DNA of 64,000 nt from Methylobacterium sp. DB0501 (GCF_011043735.1 NZ_JAAKGV010000006.1:227015-291014); one strand, 5' to 3'. Shown: positions 9,819 through 17,150, counted from the first letter of the stretch. A program made the numbers and translations. Notes: generated by a model not told the origin, from the sequence alone.

Positions 9819-11348
9819 GTGAGTGAGCCCATCGCGGCGGCCGAGCCGCCGCCCCAGCCCTTCCCCAAGCCGAAGTCGCTCGGCCTCAAGAAGGCCCACG
9901 GCCCCGAGCCGAAGGCGTTTGGCCTCGAGCCGAAGGCCTCCGGCCTGGCCCGCGCCGGCCTCGCCCGCGTGCTCGCCTTCCGCACCAGCCTGCGGGTCGC
10001 GCGCCTGCGCCACTGGCTCGCCGGGCGGCTGCCGCCGCGGCCCCGCGGCCGGATGGCCGAGAACGTGCGCGCCGCCGAGCTCGCCGGCCTCGCCTTCGCG
10101 TTCCGGGCCCGCGCCGTCGCCATCGCGGTGGTGTCGCTGTGGCTGCTGGTGCTGGTGCCCTGGCCGCGCGAGCTCTACTACCTCGCCGCCGCCGGCCTGT
10201 TCTTCTTCCTCGGCACGATTCCGTTCGCCCTGCGCCGGCACCGCCACGCCTGGGCGATCAAGCTCGGCTTCACGGTCCTCGACGTCGCGCTGATGAGCGC
10301 CGTCATCATCCTGCCGCCGCCGGCGGGCCTCGGGGTGGACTGGCCGATCCAGACCCGGCTGCGCACCCCGGAATTCCTCTACCTGCTGCTGCTGCTCGGC
10401 GAGGCGGCCCTGACCTACCGGCCCCTCGCCGTGCTCTGGACCGGGAGCTGGATCGCCGCTCTCTGGTCGCTCGGCACCTGGCTGGTCTACGGCCGCGAGG
10501 ACAGCCTGCGCTTCGCCGACGTCGCCCGCGACGGGTCCTTGAGCGCCGAGGCGAGCCTCAAGGTCTTCCTCGACCCGAACTACGTCGGCCTGACCCCGCT
10601 CTGGACGCAGGTGATCGCCACCGGGCTGTTCACGCTGCTGCTGGCCATCGCGGTGTGGCGGGGGCGGGGGCTGCTGCTCGCCCAGGTGCGCGCCGAGGTG
10701 GTGCGGGCCGACCTCGCCCGCTACGTCTCGCCCGACGTGGCCGATGCCCTCAGCGCCCGGGCCCATGCCGGCTTCGGCGCGCCGCAGACCCGGGTGGTGG
10801 CGGTGCTGTTCGCCGACATGGTCGGCTTCACCGGGATGAGCGAGGATCTGGGCCCGGAGCGGGCCTTCGCGCTGCTGCGCGGCTTTCGCGAGCGCAGCTG
10901 CAAGGTGGTGTTTCGCCATGCCGGCACCCTCGACAAGTTTTTGGGCGACGGCTTCATGGCGACCTTCGGCGGCCTCGACGGGCGCGGCGACGCCGCCGCC
11001 CGGGCGGTCGCCTGCGCCCTCGACCTCCAGCACGAGATCGACGCCTGGAACGCCAAGCGCACGGCCCGCGGCGCCGAGCCGGTGCGGGTCGCGGTGGGGG
11101 TGCATTGCGGCCCGGTGGTGATCGGCAATATCGGCGCCGACCAGCGGGTGGAGTTCACGGTGATCGGCGACGTCGTCAACGTCGCGAGCCGCCTCCAGGT
11201 CGCCACCCGCGAGGTCGGCGGCCGCATCCTCGTCTCCGAGCACTGCCTCGCGGCCGCCGGGCCGGCGGCGGCGGCCCGCTTCCCCCGCACGCTCCCCCTG
11301 ACCCTGCGCGGCCGCACCCAGCCGATCGTGGTCCACGTCGCGGAGTAG
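9819..11348 (+). CDS. Membrane-bound class III adenylate/guanylate cyclase
   Basis: Makes a cyclic nucleotide (probably cAMP) from NTP at the inner membrane. About six TM segments (residues ~95-300, for example AVSLWLLVLVPWP, LYYLAAAGLFFFLGTIPFAL and EFLYLLLLLGEAAL) precede a C-terminal CHD cyclase domain. Metal-binding aspartates are seen in VLFADMVGFTGMSE and DKFLGDGFMATFGG, and VIGDVVNVASRL closes the active site. The cytoplasmic N-terminus (~35 aa) is a proline/lysine-rich stretch with a PKxxGL motif repeated about four times. Start GTG 9819 is the first plausible codon; it lies 102 bp after dppF, so cotranscription is uncertain. ATP versus GTP specificity cannot be read safely. Confidence 0.87.
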   Translation: MSEPIAAAEPPPQPFPKPKSLGLKKAHGPEPKAFGLEPKASGLARAGLARVLAFRTSLRVARLRHWLAGRLPPRPRGRMAENVRAAELAGLAFAFRARAVAIAVVSLWLLVLVPWPRELYYLAAAGLFFFLGTIPFALRRHRHAWAIKLGFTVLDVALMSAVIILPPPAGLGVDWPIQTRLRTPEFLYLLLLLGEAALTYRPLAVLWTGSWIAALWSLGTWLVYGREDSLRFADVARDGSLSAEASLKVFLDPNYVGLTPLWTQVIATGLFTLLLAIAVWRGRGLLLAQVRAEVVRADLARYVSPDVADALSARAHAGFGAPQTRVVAVLFADMVGFTGMSEDLGPERAFALLRGFRERSCKVVFRHAGTLDKFLGDGFMATFGGLDGRGDAAARAVACALDLQHEIDAWNAKRTARGAEPVRVAVGVHCGPVVIGNIGADQRVEFTVIGDVVNVASRLQVATREVGGRILVSEHCLAAAGPAAAARFPRTLPLTLRGRTQPIVVHVAE

Positions 11349-11399
11349 GAATGTCGCGGAGGAGGGGTGTTTCGGAGGCGGCGGCTCGGAGCGGAGGGG

Positions 11400-11777
11400 T
11401 CAGCCCCGCTGCAGCACCTCGATGCGCACGCCGTCCGGCCCCTCGAAGAAGGCGATGCGCAGGCCCGGCCGGATGTCGGTGATGCCTGAGACCAGCGGGA
11501 TGCCGCGGGACGCCAGATCCGCCACCGTCGCCTCGATGTCCTCGACCCGGAAGCCGATATGCTCGATGCCGCGATGCGGCGGCACCGCCGCCGGCGCGAG
11601 TCCCTCCGGCGCCTGCTCGATGAACAGCGTCATCCCGCCGACCTCGAGCATGATCCGGCTCGGCGTCTCGCCGCCCTCGCGCCCGGTCTCCCGCGCGCCC
11701 AGCACCTCCCCGTAGAACCGCGCCGCCGCCACGGCGTCCCGGCTGCGCAGGTGGAGATGGTCGTACCGATAGCCCAT
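11400..11777 (-). CDS. VOC (glyoxalase/bleomycin-resistance/dioxygenase) family protein
   Basis: A 125-residue single-module vicinal-oxygen-chelate protein. YDHLHLRSRDAVAAARFYGEVLG gives the first beta-alpha-beta unit with the N-terminal His; RGIEHIGFRVEDIEATVADL gives the second with its His. A Glu near the end (GVRIEVLQRG) would complete a typical metal site. Proteins of this size are annotated as lactoylglutathione lyases or as fosfomycin/bleomycin resistance-type enzymes, but the substrate cannot be inferred. It is transcribed toward the cyclase gene and is the last chromosomal protein gene before the tRNA and prophage. Confidence 0.83.
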   Translation of the reverse strand: MGYRYDHLHLRSRDAVAAARFYGEVLGARETGREGGETPSRIMLEVGGMTLFIEQAPEGLAPAAVPPHRGIEHIGFRVEDIEATVADLASRGIPLVSGITDIRPGLRIAFFEGPDGVRIEVLQRG

Positions 11778-11961
11778 GCGGCTCTCCCTCGCGGGACACG
11801 CGCCCCGCCGTCACGGCCCGCACGGTACGTCGCCCGGGGCCTGCGCGATAGGCATTCCCGGACGGCTTGCCCGGATGGCTGACCGGGCACCGGCCGCGGT
11901 TGACGCCCACCGCCGCGCCGCCCTACAGAAGAGGCACCCGGACCTTTGCGCGTCCGCGGCC

Positions 11962-12051
11962 GGAAGGGTGGCCGAGTGGTTTAAGGCAGCGGTCTTGAAA
12001 ACCGCCGTGGGGGCAACTCCACCGTGGGTTCGAATCCCACCCCTTCCGCCA
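11962..12051 (+). tRNA. tRNA-Ser(UGA), CCA encoded; prophage integration site
   Basis: A class II tRNA of 90 nt with a long variable arm. The acceptor stem GGAAGGG pairs with CCCTTCC and is followed by G and CCA. The anticodon loop CTTGAAA carries TGA at 11996-11998, and the T arm GTGGGTTCGAATCCCAC is perfect. The tyrosine-recombinase gene begins about 110 bp downstream in the same direction. The 3' half of the tRNA, roughly the T arm to CCA, is therefore the probable attB/attL core. I did not see a second copy of the 3' end in this window, as expected if attR lies beyond 64,000. Confidence 0.95.
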
Positions 12052-12165
12052 AGTGATTTCAGAATTTTCACAATCAAATCAAGCTCTTAGAGCAATTGCT
12101 TGACGGATGACCTTGGGGCAGGGCACGATTTCGTCCAACGCAACGTCCAACATTGCCACTCGCCG

Positions 12166-13476
12166 ATGCCCGAGTTCCTCACACGACGCCAAGGGTTCTG
12201 GCACTTCGTCCGGCGCGTCCCGGAAACGTTCGCAGCCTTCGACCAACGCGGTATCGTCAAGCGCACAACCCACATCCGGATCGCCGACGACCCGAGGGGC
12301 GTACGCGCAGCGCGTGCCGCGGCGCAGATGAACGGCGAGCTGGAAGCCTACTGGCAGGGTCTCGCCGGCGGCCAGAGCGCGGAGGCGAAGGCGCGCTATG
12401 AGGCCGCGCGCAAGCGCGCCCGGCAGCTCGGCTTCAGCTACATGCCGGCTGGGGAAGTGGCGACCCAGCCTCTAGCCGAGATCCTGGCCCGGATCGAAGC
12501 CCTGTCCGCGCGCAACGCAGCCGACGACCCGGCGACCCGCGCGGCCGTGCTCGGCAAGGAGCCGGTGCCGGCCGTGATGCTGTCGCAGCTGTTCGAGCAG
12601 TACGAGACCCTGACGAAGTCCTCGCGCCAGGACATGTCGCCCGACCAGCTGCGCAAGTGGGGCAACCCGAAGAAGCGTGCGCTCGCCAACCTGCTGAAGG
12701 TGATCGGCGACAAGCCCGTCACGGAGCTCACCCGCAACGACGCCCTCGACTTCCGGGCCTGGTGGCAGGAGCGCGTCCTCGTCGAGGGCATCGAGATCGG
12801 CACGGCCAACAAGGACGTCGGCCACATCAACCGCATGCTCCGGCAGATCGAGCGCAGCCACCGGCTTGGCATGGGGCCCGTCTTCGCCGAACTGCGGCTG
12901 GAGGGCGAGACGCAGGGCCAGCGCGTGGCCTTCACGGCCGAGTGGGTGCAGACCCGCATCCTGGCGGACGGCGCCCTGGATGCGCTCAACCCCGAGGCCC
13001 GGCGCATCCTCTACATCATGGCCGAGACGGGGATGCGGCTGTCCGAGATCTGCAACCTCACGGCCGAGACGATCCGGCTGGACCATGCGGTGCCGCATGT
13101 CGTGGTACGGGCGGACGGCCGGCGGATGAAGACAGAGCAGTCGGCCCGGGAACTGCCGCTGGTCGGCGTGGCGCTGATGGCCGCGCAAGCGCAGCCGGAG
13201 GGCTTCCCGCGCTATAGAGACAAAGCGGCATCGCTCTCGGCGATCACCAACAAGGTAATGCGCGCGGCCGGCTTGCTGCCCCTGCCTGGACAGTCCGCCT
13301 ACTCGTTCCGTCACTGCTTCGAGGACCGGCTAACGGCCGTCGAGGCGCCCGAGAAGCTGATCGCGGCGATGATGGGCCACAAGTACCAGCGACCGCGCTA
13401 TGGATCTGGCCCGAGCCTGTCGCAAAAACGCGAGTGGCTTCAGCGGATCGCGTTCAACTCACCAGCACGGGTGTAG
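12166..13476 (+). CDS. Phage tyrosine-recombinase integrase
   Basis: Site-specific recombinase that would insert the phage at the adjacent tRNA-Ser. The 436-residue protein starts with MPEFLTRRQGFWHFVRRVP, matching a DUF6538-type arm-binding region. It then has a SAM-like core-binding domain and a C-terminal catalytic domain. First catalytic Arg: ETGMRLSEICNL. The second Arg region is AYSFRHCFEDRL, and MMGHKYQRPRYG holds the His and the probable nucleophile Tyr. ATG 12166 is preferred because the conserved N-terminus begins there; the frame is open to a TTG at 12100. Orientation away from the tRNA and proximity fit an attL-side integrase. Confidence 0.9.
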   Translation: MPEFLTRRQGFWHFVRRVPETFAAFDQRGIVKRTTHIRIADDPRGVRAARAAAQMNGELEAYWQGLAGGQSAEAKARYEAARKRARQLGFSYMPAGEVATQPLAEILARIEALSARNAADDPATRAAVLGKEPVPAVMLSQLFEQYETLTKSSRQDMSPDQLRKWGNPKKRALANLLKVIGDKPVTELTRNDALDFRAWWQERVLVEGIEIGTANKDVGHINRMLRQIERSHRLGMGPVFAELRLEGETQGQRVAFTAEWVQTRILADGALDALNPEARRILYIMAETGMRLSEICNLTAETIRLDHAVPHVVVRADGRRMKTEQSARELPLVGVALMAAQAQPEGFPRYRDKAASLSAITNKVMRAAGLLPLPGQSAYSFRHCFEDRLTAVEAPEKLIAAMMGHKYQRPRYGSGPSLSQKREWLQRIAFNSPARV

Positions 13477-13527
13477 GGACGGGCACACTACAGAAAAAAT
13501 TTCGATATGCATAATTGTTGAAGTCGC

Positions 13528-13761
13528 TCAGGATCGAGCCTGGATCCAGCCGGAATTATAATCCTTCAGCATACGCTCGGCCCTTTGCCGTGGCGTCCCG
13601 ATCCGGCGCGCCTCGATCAGCTCGGCTTCCAGCCGCTCCAGAATCGGCATGTAGGCCTCGGTCCCGTCCTGGACCACGATGGACGCGAGCAGCACCAGCG
13701 CCCGTTCGATGCGCTCGGGCGTGATCGGCTCGGGAGAGGGGAGGCGCGTGCCAAGCCTCAT
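13528..13761 (-). CDS. Hypothetical protein, 77 aa (leftward operon)
   Basis: Last gene of the leftward operon, ending 51 bp from the integrase stop (convergent). The protein is mostly helical (TPERIERALVLLASIVVQDG then MPILERLEAELIEARRIG) and ends in a basic stretch. A DNA-associated role such as excision or integrase modulation would fit its position, but no known excisionase motif is seen. The ATG at 13761 overlaps the stop of the 50-aa gene upstream as ATGA, which fixes the start. The frame stays open to 13986, but that part would overlap two other genes. Confidence 0.62.
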   Translation of the reverse strand: MRLGTRLPSPEPITPERIERALVLLASIVVQDGTEAYMPILERLEAELIEARRIGTPRQRAERMLKDYNSGWIQARS

Positions 13762-13910
13762 CGCCGCTCCTGGAGCAGCGCGGCGCGCAGGTTCGACGGC
13801 TCGGAAAGCGCCGCCTCCGGCATTCGCCAGAAAGGTGGAGCGGCGCCCCAGGAGACCGAACGGAGAGCGTCGCCCTCCGAACGGGGACGCTGGACGCGAG
13901 GCGGAGTCAC
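13758..13910 (-). CDS. Small hypothetical protein, 50 aa, overlapping at both ends
   Basis: Short reading frame starting at GTG 13910, which overlaps the upstream stop as GTGA. It ends with a TGA that overlaps the next ATG as ATGA. The product begins MTPPRVQRPRSEG and ends LRAALLQERR; it has no recognised domain. The evidence for it is the exact tiling between its neighbours and the operon-wide pattern of 4-bp overlaps, not conservation. If real, it is translated by coupling from the 119-aa gene. Confidence 0.55.
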   Translation of the reverse strand: MTPPRVQRPRSEGDALRSVSWGAAPPFWRMPEAALSEPSNLRAALLQERR

Positions 13911-14266
13911 GGTATCGCCCCAGCGCAATCACGCATGTCCGCCAGCGCATCGTCAGCGATCTGGAGCGCCGCGAGGGCGGCGTCACACTTCTCGGCGATG
14001 GGAGCGAGGAGCGTCCGGACGCTGTCGAGCGCGCAGGCGAGGAGTTCCGCGGCTTCGGCCGGCGCCAGCGGCGCAGCGGCGTTGACGCGACCGAGGAGGA
14101 GGGCGGCGACTGCCTGTGCGGTCGGGTCCGGCCATGTGCCCTCGGTGTTCACCGTAAAGACCTCGCGGCCGTCTGCGTCGCGGACCACGCCAGCCTCGTC
14201 CTGGTTCTCGCTCAGGGCTAGGGGCAGGCGGATGCCATGCCGGGCGAAGGGATCGGCCCCGCTCAC
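13907..14266 (-). CDS. Hypothetical protein, 119 aa
   Basis: Member of the leftward operon. The N-terminal part reads like a short beta module (VVRDADGREVFTVNTEG). The rest is alanine-rich helix (TAQAVAALLLGRVNAAAPL, ADDALADMRDCAG). The start ATG 14266 overlaps the stop of an 18-codon minigene as ATGA, and the stop overlaps the next GTG as GTGA. Family and function not recognised. Small alanine-rich proteins of this type are common in early operons of Rhizobiales phages. Confidence 0.65.
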   Translation of the reverse strand: MSGADPFARHGIRLPLALSENQDEAGVVRDADGREVFTVNTEGTWPDPTAQAVAALLLGRVNAAAPLAPAEAAELLACALDSVRTLLAPIAEKCDAALAALQIADDALADMRDCAGAIP

Positions 14267-14319
14267 GGGATCGCCTCCGTGAGCGGGCTGGTGCCAATAT
14301 CGAACCCGGGGGCTGCCAT
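14263..14319 (-). CDS. Possible 18-aa minigene
   Basis: ATG 14319 shares its A with the TGA stop of the 134-aa gene (TGATGG). The frame stops at 14263-14265, overlapping the next gene's ATG as ATGA. The 18-residue product begins MAAPGFDIGTSP and contains no known motif. It may be a relay for translational coupling, keeping ribosomes on the message between the two larger genes, rather than a functional peptide. Chance is not excluded. Confidence 0.3.
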   Translation of the reverse strand: MAAPGFDIGTSPLTEAIP

Positions 14320-14723
14320 CAGCAGGCCGCCCGCACCGGCTGCACCTCGCCGCCGACGATCAGCCGGCCCTCGGCGGAGAAGGCGTAGGTGATCCCAGCG
14401 ACGCTCGGCAGCGTGACGGTCTCGATGCGCCGCAAGGCGGGCTGGACGGTGGCCGGCGGCTCGCCGATCAGTCGGCCGATCAGGGCGGCATCGCCCGCGA
14501 CGTAGAGGCGTGAGGCGGTCTCGCCCGAGAGGCGCCGGCGCGTGATCGAGGCGCCGGTGTCGACAAGCGCGTGACGGAGCGCCCGCACCGTCTTCTCGAG
14601 CGCCTTGGGCGAGCGCTCCAGGGCGGCGGCGAGGCTGGCGTAGCTGTGGGGCTCGCCGGAACGCGCGAGGGCCCGCAGGACGCGGCGCAGGGCCGGGGTG
14701 AGGGCCGGAGCAGCGGGGCTCAT
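14319..14723 (-). CDS. Probable winged-helix/HTH protein, 134 aa
   Basis: The N-terminal 60 residues look like a winged helix-turn-helix: ALRRVLRALARSGEPHSY, then the helix pair ASLAAALERSPKALEKTVRALRHAL. The C-terminal part (SRLYVAGDAALIGRLIGEPP, then a beta-rich end) has no assigned family. A transcriptional or replication-control role in the leftward early operon is plausible. ATG 14723 overlaps the upstream stop as ATGA; longer in-frame extensions overlap the neighbouring gene and are rejected. Confidence 0.6.
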   Translation of the reverse strand: MSPAAPALTPALRRVLRALARSGEPHSYASLAAALERSPKALEKTVRALRHALVDTGASITRRRLSGETASRLYVAGDAALIGRLIGEPPATVQPALRRIETVTLPSVAGITYAFSAEGRLIVGGEVQPVRAAC

Positions 14724-15034
14724 CGCGCCTCGCCCCGGGCGAGGGCCTCCGCGTTCCACCGGGCGATGTCGGCGCGCTCGCCCCCGTTCCGGGCGGCCTC
14801 GGTAGCCGTGGCCGCTTCGGCCCGGATGCGCTCGCAGGCCGCATCGACCGCCTCGTGGCCGACCGGGCCGCGGGCAGCCCGCGCCTCGGCCAAGCGGCGT
14901 TCGCGCTCGGCGGCCCGCCGCTTGTGCCGCTCGGAAAACCATTCCAGCGACGGCCGCCGCGAGGACCGGCCTGCGGCCTTGGCGGCCTCGTATTGGGCGT
15001 AGGCGCCCGTGCTCGCCGGATGGATGCCGGCCAT
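14720..15034 (-). CDS. Hypothetical basic helical protein, 104 aa
   Basis: Arginine/alanine-rich helical protein. A coiled-coil-like centre (SERHKRRAAERERRLAEARA) is followed by a second helix (DAACERIRAEAATATEAARN). ATG 15034 shares its A with the TGA of the upstream membrane-protein gene; a GTG three bases earlier is an alternative. The stop overlaps the next ATG (ATGA). It may bind nucleic acid given its charge, but that is only inferred from composition. Confidence 0.6.
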   Translation of the reverse strand: MAGIHPASTGAYAQYEAAKAAGRSSRRPSLEWFSERHKRRAAERERRLAEARAARGPVGHEAVDAACERIRAEAATATEAARNGGERADIARWNAEALARGEAR

Positions 15035-15267
15035 CACGCGGCCCCGCGGATCAGCAGGCCGGCCAGCGTCCCGATGAGGAGGCCGAGGGCGGTTGCGAGA
15101 ATCAGCACGACGGCGTGGGCGACGATCCGGCCGAGGTTCAGGCGGGCGCCCAACGGGGGCGGCATGGGTGCGTCCTCGTCAGCTAGCTGCGGAAATTCGG
15201 CGAGCCGCGCCCGGAGGGCCGGCAGGTAGCTCGGGCCGTCCAAGTGAAGGTCGGTGGGGTTCGGCAT
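15034..15267 (-). CDS. Small membrane protein, 77 aa, first gene of leftward operon
   Basis: The N-terminal half is soluble (PNPTDLHLDGPSYLPALRAR). The C-terminal half has one strong TM helix (AHAVVLILATALGLLIGTLAGLLI) and a short RGAA tail, so it is probably a single-pass inner-membrane protein. ATG 15267 is chosen; the frame stays open to 15321, but that longer form would run through the GGTTGTTG repeats interpreted as operators. Possible roles such as superinfection exclusion are known for small prophage membrane proteins, but nothing here proves one. Confidence 0.6.
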   Translation of the reverse strand: MPNPTDLHLDGPSYLPALRARLAEFPQLADEDAPMPPPLGARLNLGRIVAHAVVLILATALGLLIGTLAGLLIRGAA

Positions 15268-15305
15268 GAGGCCATCCTTGGGGAATGGCGACACCCTAAA
15301 ACCCT

Positions 15306-15356
15306 GGTTGTTGGTTGTCAATTACCAGAGTTGCCCCCGCCGTTGTGGTTGTTATC
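15306..15356. promoter_or_regulatory. Left operator-like repeat cluster between divergent phage transcripts
   Basis: Two G/T-rich elements, GGTTGTTGGTTGTC (15306-15319) and GTTGTGGTTGTTATC (15342-15356), lie upstream of the leftward operon and upstream of the rightward 88-aa gene. The same GGTTGTTG core recurs next to the Cro-like gene at 16,417-16,467. This suggests binding sites for the S24 repressor and/or the Cro-like protein, by analogy with the lambda OL/OR arrangement. No promoter can be placed confidently. Confidence 0.5.
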
Positions 15357-15443
15357 CCACAGCTTCCTCTCCGCTGGCCCACTTGACGCTACGTGAACAA
15401 ATAAGGAACATTTCCACCACGGGTTCAGCATGGAGAGCAGCCG

Positions 15444-15710
15444 GTGGTGACGGTGCATGGCGGACGCCACACCTATTACGTGGTGCAGTCGTTCTCTCTG
15501 GCCGACGGGGGCTACGTCATGGACGAGCCGATCGAGGCGCGGTCCGAGGAGGCAGCCCTGGCGGTCGCCCGCCGGATCGCTGGGACCAAGGCCGTCACCC
15601 TCGCGTTCTCGCGCGCTGGCGATCCCGAGACCGGCGAATTCGAAGACGCGGTGCTGATCTTCAGCGACGGGGAGCTACCCGAGGAACTGGCTGGGGCGCT
15701 CTGCGCCTGA
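15444..15710 (+). CDS. Hypothetical protein, 88 aa, convergent with the repressor
   Basis: Small alpha/beta protein: HTYYVVQSFSLADGGYV, then a helix with SEEAALAVARRIAGTKAV, then strands ending AVLIFSDGELPEELAGAL. The repeated pattern is like a short ferredoxin-like or DUF-type module found in prophages; I cannot name it. Start GTG 15444 is preceded at a good distance by GGAGAG. Its stop is only two bases from the repressor stop (convergent). It sits between the two operator-like clusters and may be expressed from the left one. Confidence 0.65.
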   Translation: MVTVHGGRHTYYVVQSFSLADGGYVMDEPIEARSEEAALAVARRIAGTKAVTLAFSRAGDPETGEFEDAVLIFSDGELPEELAGALCA

Positions 15711-15712
15711 GG

Positions 15713-16399
15713 CTACTTCCGGAAGTCCTTGGACACGATCCGGTGGCAGGTCGGCCACTCGTCGCGGGACAACTCGAAAGTCCGCGCCGGGTTGAACTGC
15801 TGGACGCGCCACGCCTCCGCGCTGGAGCCGACGAGCCGCTTGACCATCGCCCGCGGTTCGTCCCCGGCGCCGGAATAGAACACGCAGGGCGTCGCGGACA
15901 GGCCGGGCAGGCGCGGGTTGACCATCAGGGTGTCGCCGGGCTCGAACTCCGGCGACATCGATTCGCCGACGAGGTAGATCGCGTAGCCGTCCTTGACGCC
16001 CTGCAGGGCGGGCGGGCGCTTCACCGTCCCGATCGGGTCGCGCTCGATGAGGAGCGAGCCTTCCCCGCCCTCCGCCGAGGCGAAGAGCGGCACGTCGCCG
16101 ACGAGCCCCGCCGCGGCCGCCCAGTAGGCCGGGTCCTTCGCGAAGTCCGGGACCGGCATCGACGCCTGCCTCGGGGCTTGCGCCGGCCGGCCGTCCTGGC
16201 CGCCAGAGGCGCTGTCCGGGAAAAGCGCCGGGTCGAGGCCGAGCACCTCGATCAGCCGGGCGAGGTGCGCGGTGCTCTCGACCTGCTTGAGCTCGATCTT
16301 GGCAATCGTCGCCTGGGAGGTGCCGACCTCCTTCGCCAGCCGGGCCTGGCTGAGCTTCTTGGCGAGCCGCCCCTCGCGGATGATGTCCTGCCAATCCAT
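15713..16399 (-). CDS. CI/LexA-like phage repressor (HTH plus S24 peptidase)
   Basis: Expected lysogeny repressor, 228 aa. The N-terminal HTH_3 domain contains GRLAKKLSQARLAKEVGT followed by SQATIAKIELKQVES. After a proline-rich linker, the C-terminal S24 peptidase domain has the catalytic Ser in VGESMSPEFEPGD and the Lys in EPRAMVKRLVG. It could thus self-cleave with RecA during SOS and release the early operons. ATG 16399 is chosen because it begins the HTH domain; upstream codons run into the operator repeats. It is transcribed divergently from the Cro/YdaS-like gene. Confidence 0.9.
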   Translation of the reverse strand: MDWQDIIREGRLAKKLSQARLAKEVGTSQATIAKIELKQVESTAHLARLIEVLGLDPALFPDSASGGQDGRPAQAPRQASMPVPDFAKDPAYWAAAAGLVGDVPLFASAEGGEGSLLIERDPIGTVKRPPALQGVKDGYAIYLVGESMSPEFEPGDTLMVNPRLPGLSATPCVFYSGAGDEPRAMVKRLVGSSAEAWRVQQFNPARTFELSRDEWPTCHRIVSKDFRK

Positions 16400-16416
16400 G
16401 GGGCGACAGTCTAAAA

Positions 16417-16467
16417 CCTCGGTTGTGGCCGCGCGCGCATATTCCGGTTGTTGACAACCAACAACCG
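16417..16467. promoter_or_regulatory. Right operator-like region between repressor and Cro-like gene
   Basis: Contains CCTCGGTTGT (16417-16426) and a perfect inverted repeat, CGGTTGTTG (16445-16453), 5-nt spacer, CAACAACCG (16459-16467). A TTGACA hexamer (16451-16456) overlaps the inverted repeat and is spaced 18 bp from TATGTC (16475-16480), which could form the rightward promoter. Binding here would block it, as expected for repressor control. Positions and symmetry are directly seen; protein binding is inferred. Confidence 0.6.
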
Positions 16468-16475
16468 AGGCGGTT

Positions 16476-16748
16476 ATGTCCACGGTCATGACCGTGCGAT
16501 CCCTCATTCAGGCCGCGATCACGCTGGCCGGCTCGGAAGCGAAGCTGGGCGAGGCCTGCGGCGTCTCCCAGAGCGCGATCTGGAAAGCGAAGAAAGCCGG
16601 GCGCGTGTCCGGCGAACTGGCCGTCCGGATCGACCGGGCGACCGGCGGCGCGGTCCCGAAACACCGGCTGCGGCCAGACCTCTGGGAACAGCCTGCGGCC
16701 GGCGGTAGCGCCACCGCGGGTGCCCTCGGGCACGGGGTGGCCGCATGA
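16476..16748 (+). CDS. Cro-like / YdaS-family HTH regulator
   Basis: First gene of the rightward early operon, 90 aa. The HTH is AAITLAGSEAKLGEACGVSQ then SAIWKAKKAGRVSGELAVR and IDRATGGAV, the pattern of YdaS-type Cro superfamily proteins. The C-terminal tail is glycine/alanine-rich. ATG 16476 gives the full frame. A second ATG at 16488 (MTVRSL) fits better with the TTGACA-18-TATGTC promoter and would then be leaderless. Likely antagonist of the divergent S24 repressor. The stop overlaps the next ATG. Confidence 0.8.
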   Translation: MSTVMTVRSLIQAAITLAGSEAKLGEACGVSQSAIWKAKKAGRVSGELAVRIDRATGGAVPKHRLRPDLWEQPAAGGSATAGALGHGVAA

Positions 16749-16918
16749 TGATCCGGAGATCCCCTCCGCTGTCGCGTCCGGCCATCCGGGCCGTCCTGCG
16801 GGACCGGCGCCTCGCCGCGATCCTCTTCTGCCTGCTCGCCTGGGGTGTCGGAACGGCCGGGTGCTGGTCGAAGCGCACGTCGCAGCAGCCCTCGCCCACG
16901 CAATCGGAGGCCGGCTGA
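16745..16918 (+). CDS. Small membrane protein or lipoprotein-like, 57 aa
   Basis: ATG 16745 overlaps the Cro-like stop (ATGA). The product has a basic N-terminus (RRSPPLSRPAIRAVLRDRR), one hydrophobic helix (LAAILFCLLAWGVGTAGC) and a short polar C-terminus. The Cys at the end of the hydrophobic stretch resembles a lipobox, but the -3 residue is Thr instead of Leu, so lipidation is doubtful. Function unknown. Third positions are mostly G/C, which supports coding. Confidence 0.5.
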   Translation: MMIRRSPPLSRPAIRAVLRDRRLAAILFCLLAWGVGTAGCWSKRTSQQPSPTQSEAG

Positions 16919-17045
16919 AGCCACCCCTCCACCCGTGTTCCGGGTCCCGGCGACCGAACGGCGCCGACCCCGGATCGCGCCCGGCCGGTCCCTTCCGCCC
17001 CCATCCGCCCGGCCGGGCGCACCCTCGTCACCACCGGAGGCAGCC

Positions 17046-17150
17046 ATGAGGACGACCCGTCGCAAGATCCGCTACCGCCTGCGCGCCGACGGCCGCTGCG
17101 AGGTGTGCCTGGCCGACGGGTGGGTGACGCTCCTGCGGGTGGCGCGATGA
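17046..17150 (+). CDS. Small basic protein, 34 aa, with CxxC
   Basis: Short frame starting at ATG 17046, with GGAGG at 17037-17041, a good ribosome-binding site. The product begins MRTTRRKIRYRLRADG and contains CEVC, a possible half metal site. Its TGA overlaps the next gene's ATG as ATGA. The RBS and coupling are the main evidence. Function unknown; such tiny proteins are common early phage products. Confidence 0.5.
   Translation: MRTTRRKIRYRLRADGRCEVCLADGWVTLLRVAR

Noticed and set aside
15713..16507. Longer repressor start at 16507
   Set aside because: The extra N-terminus would be translated from the operator-like repeats; ATG 16399 begins the HTH domain.
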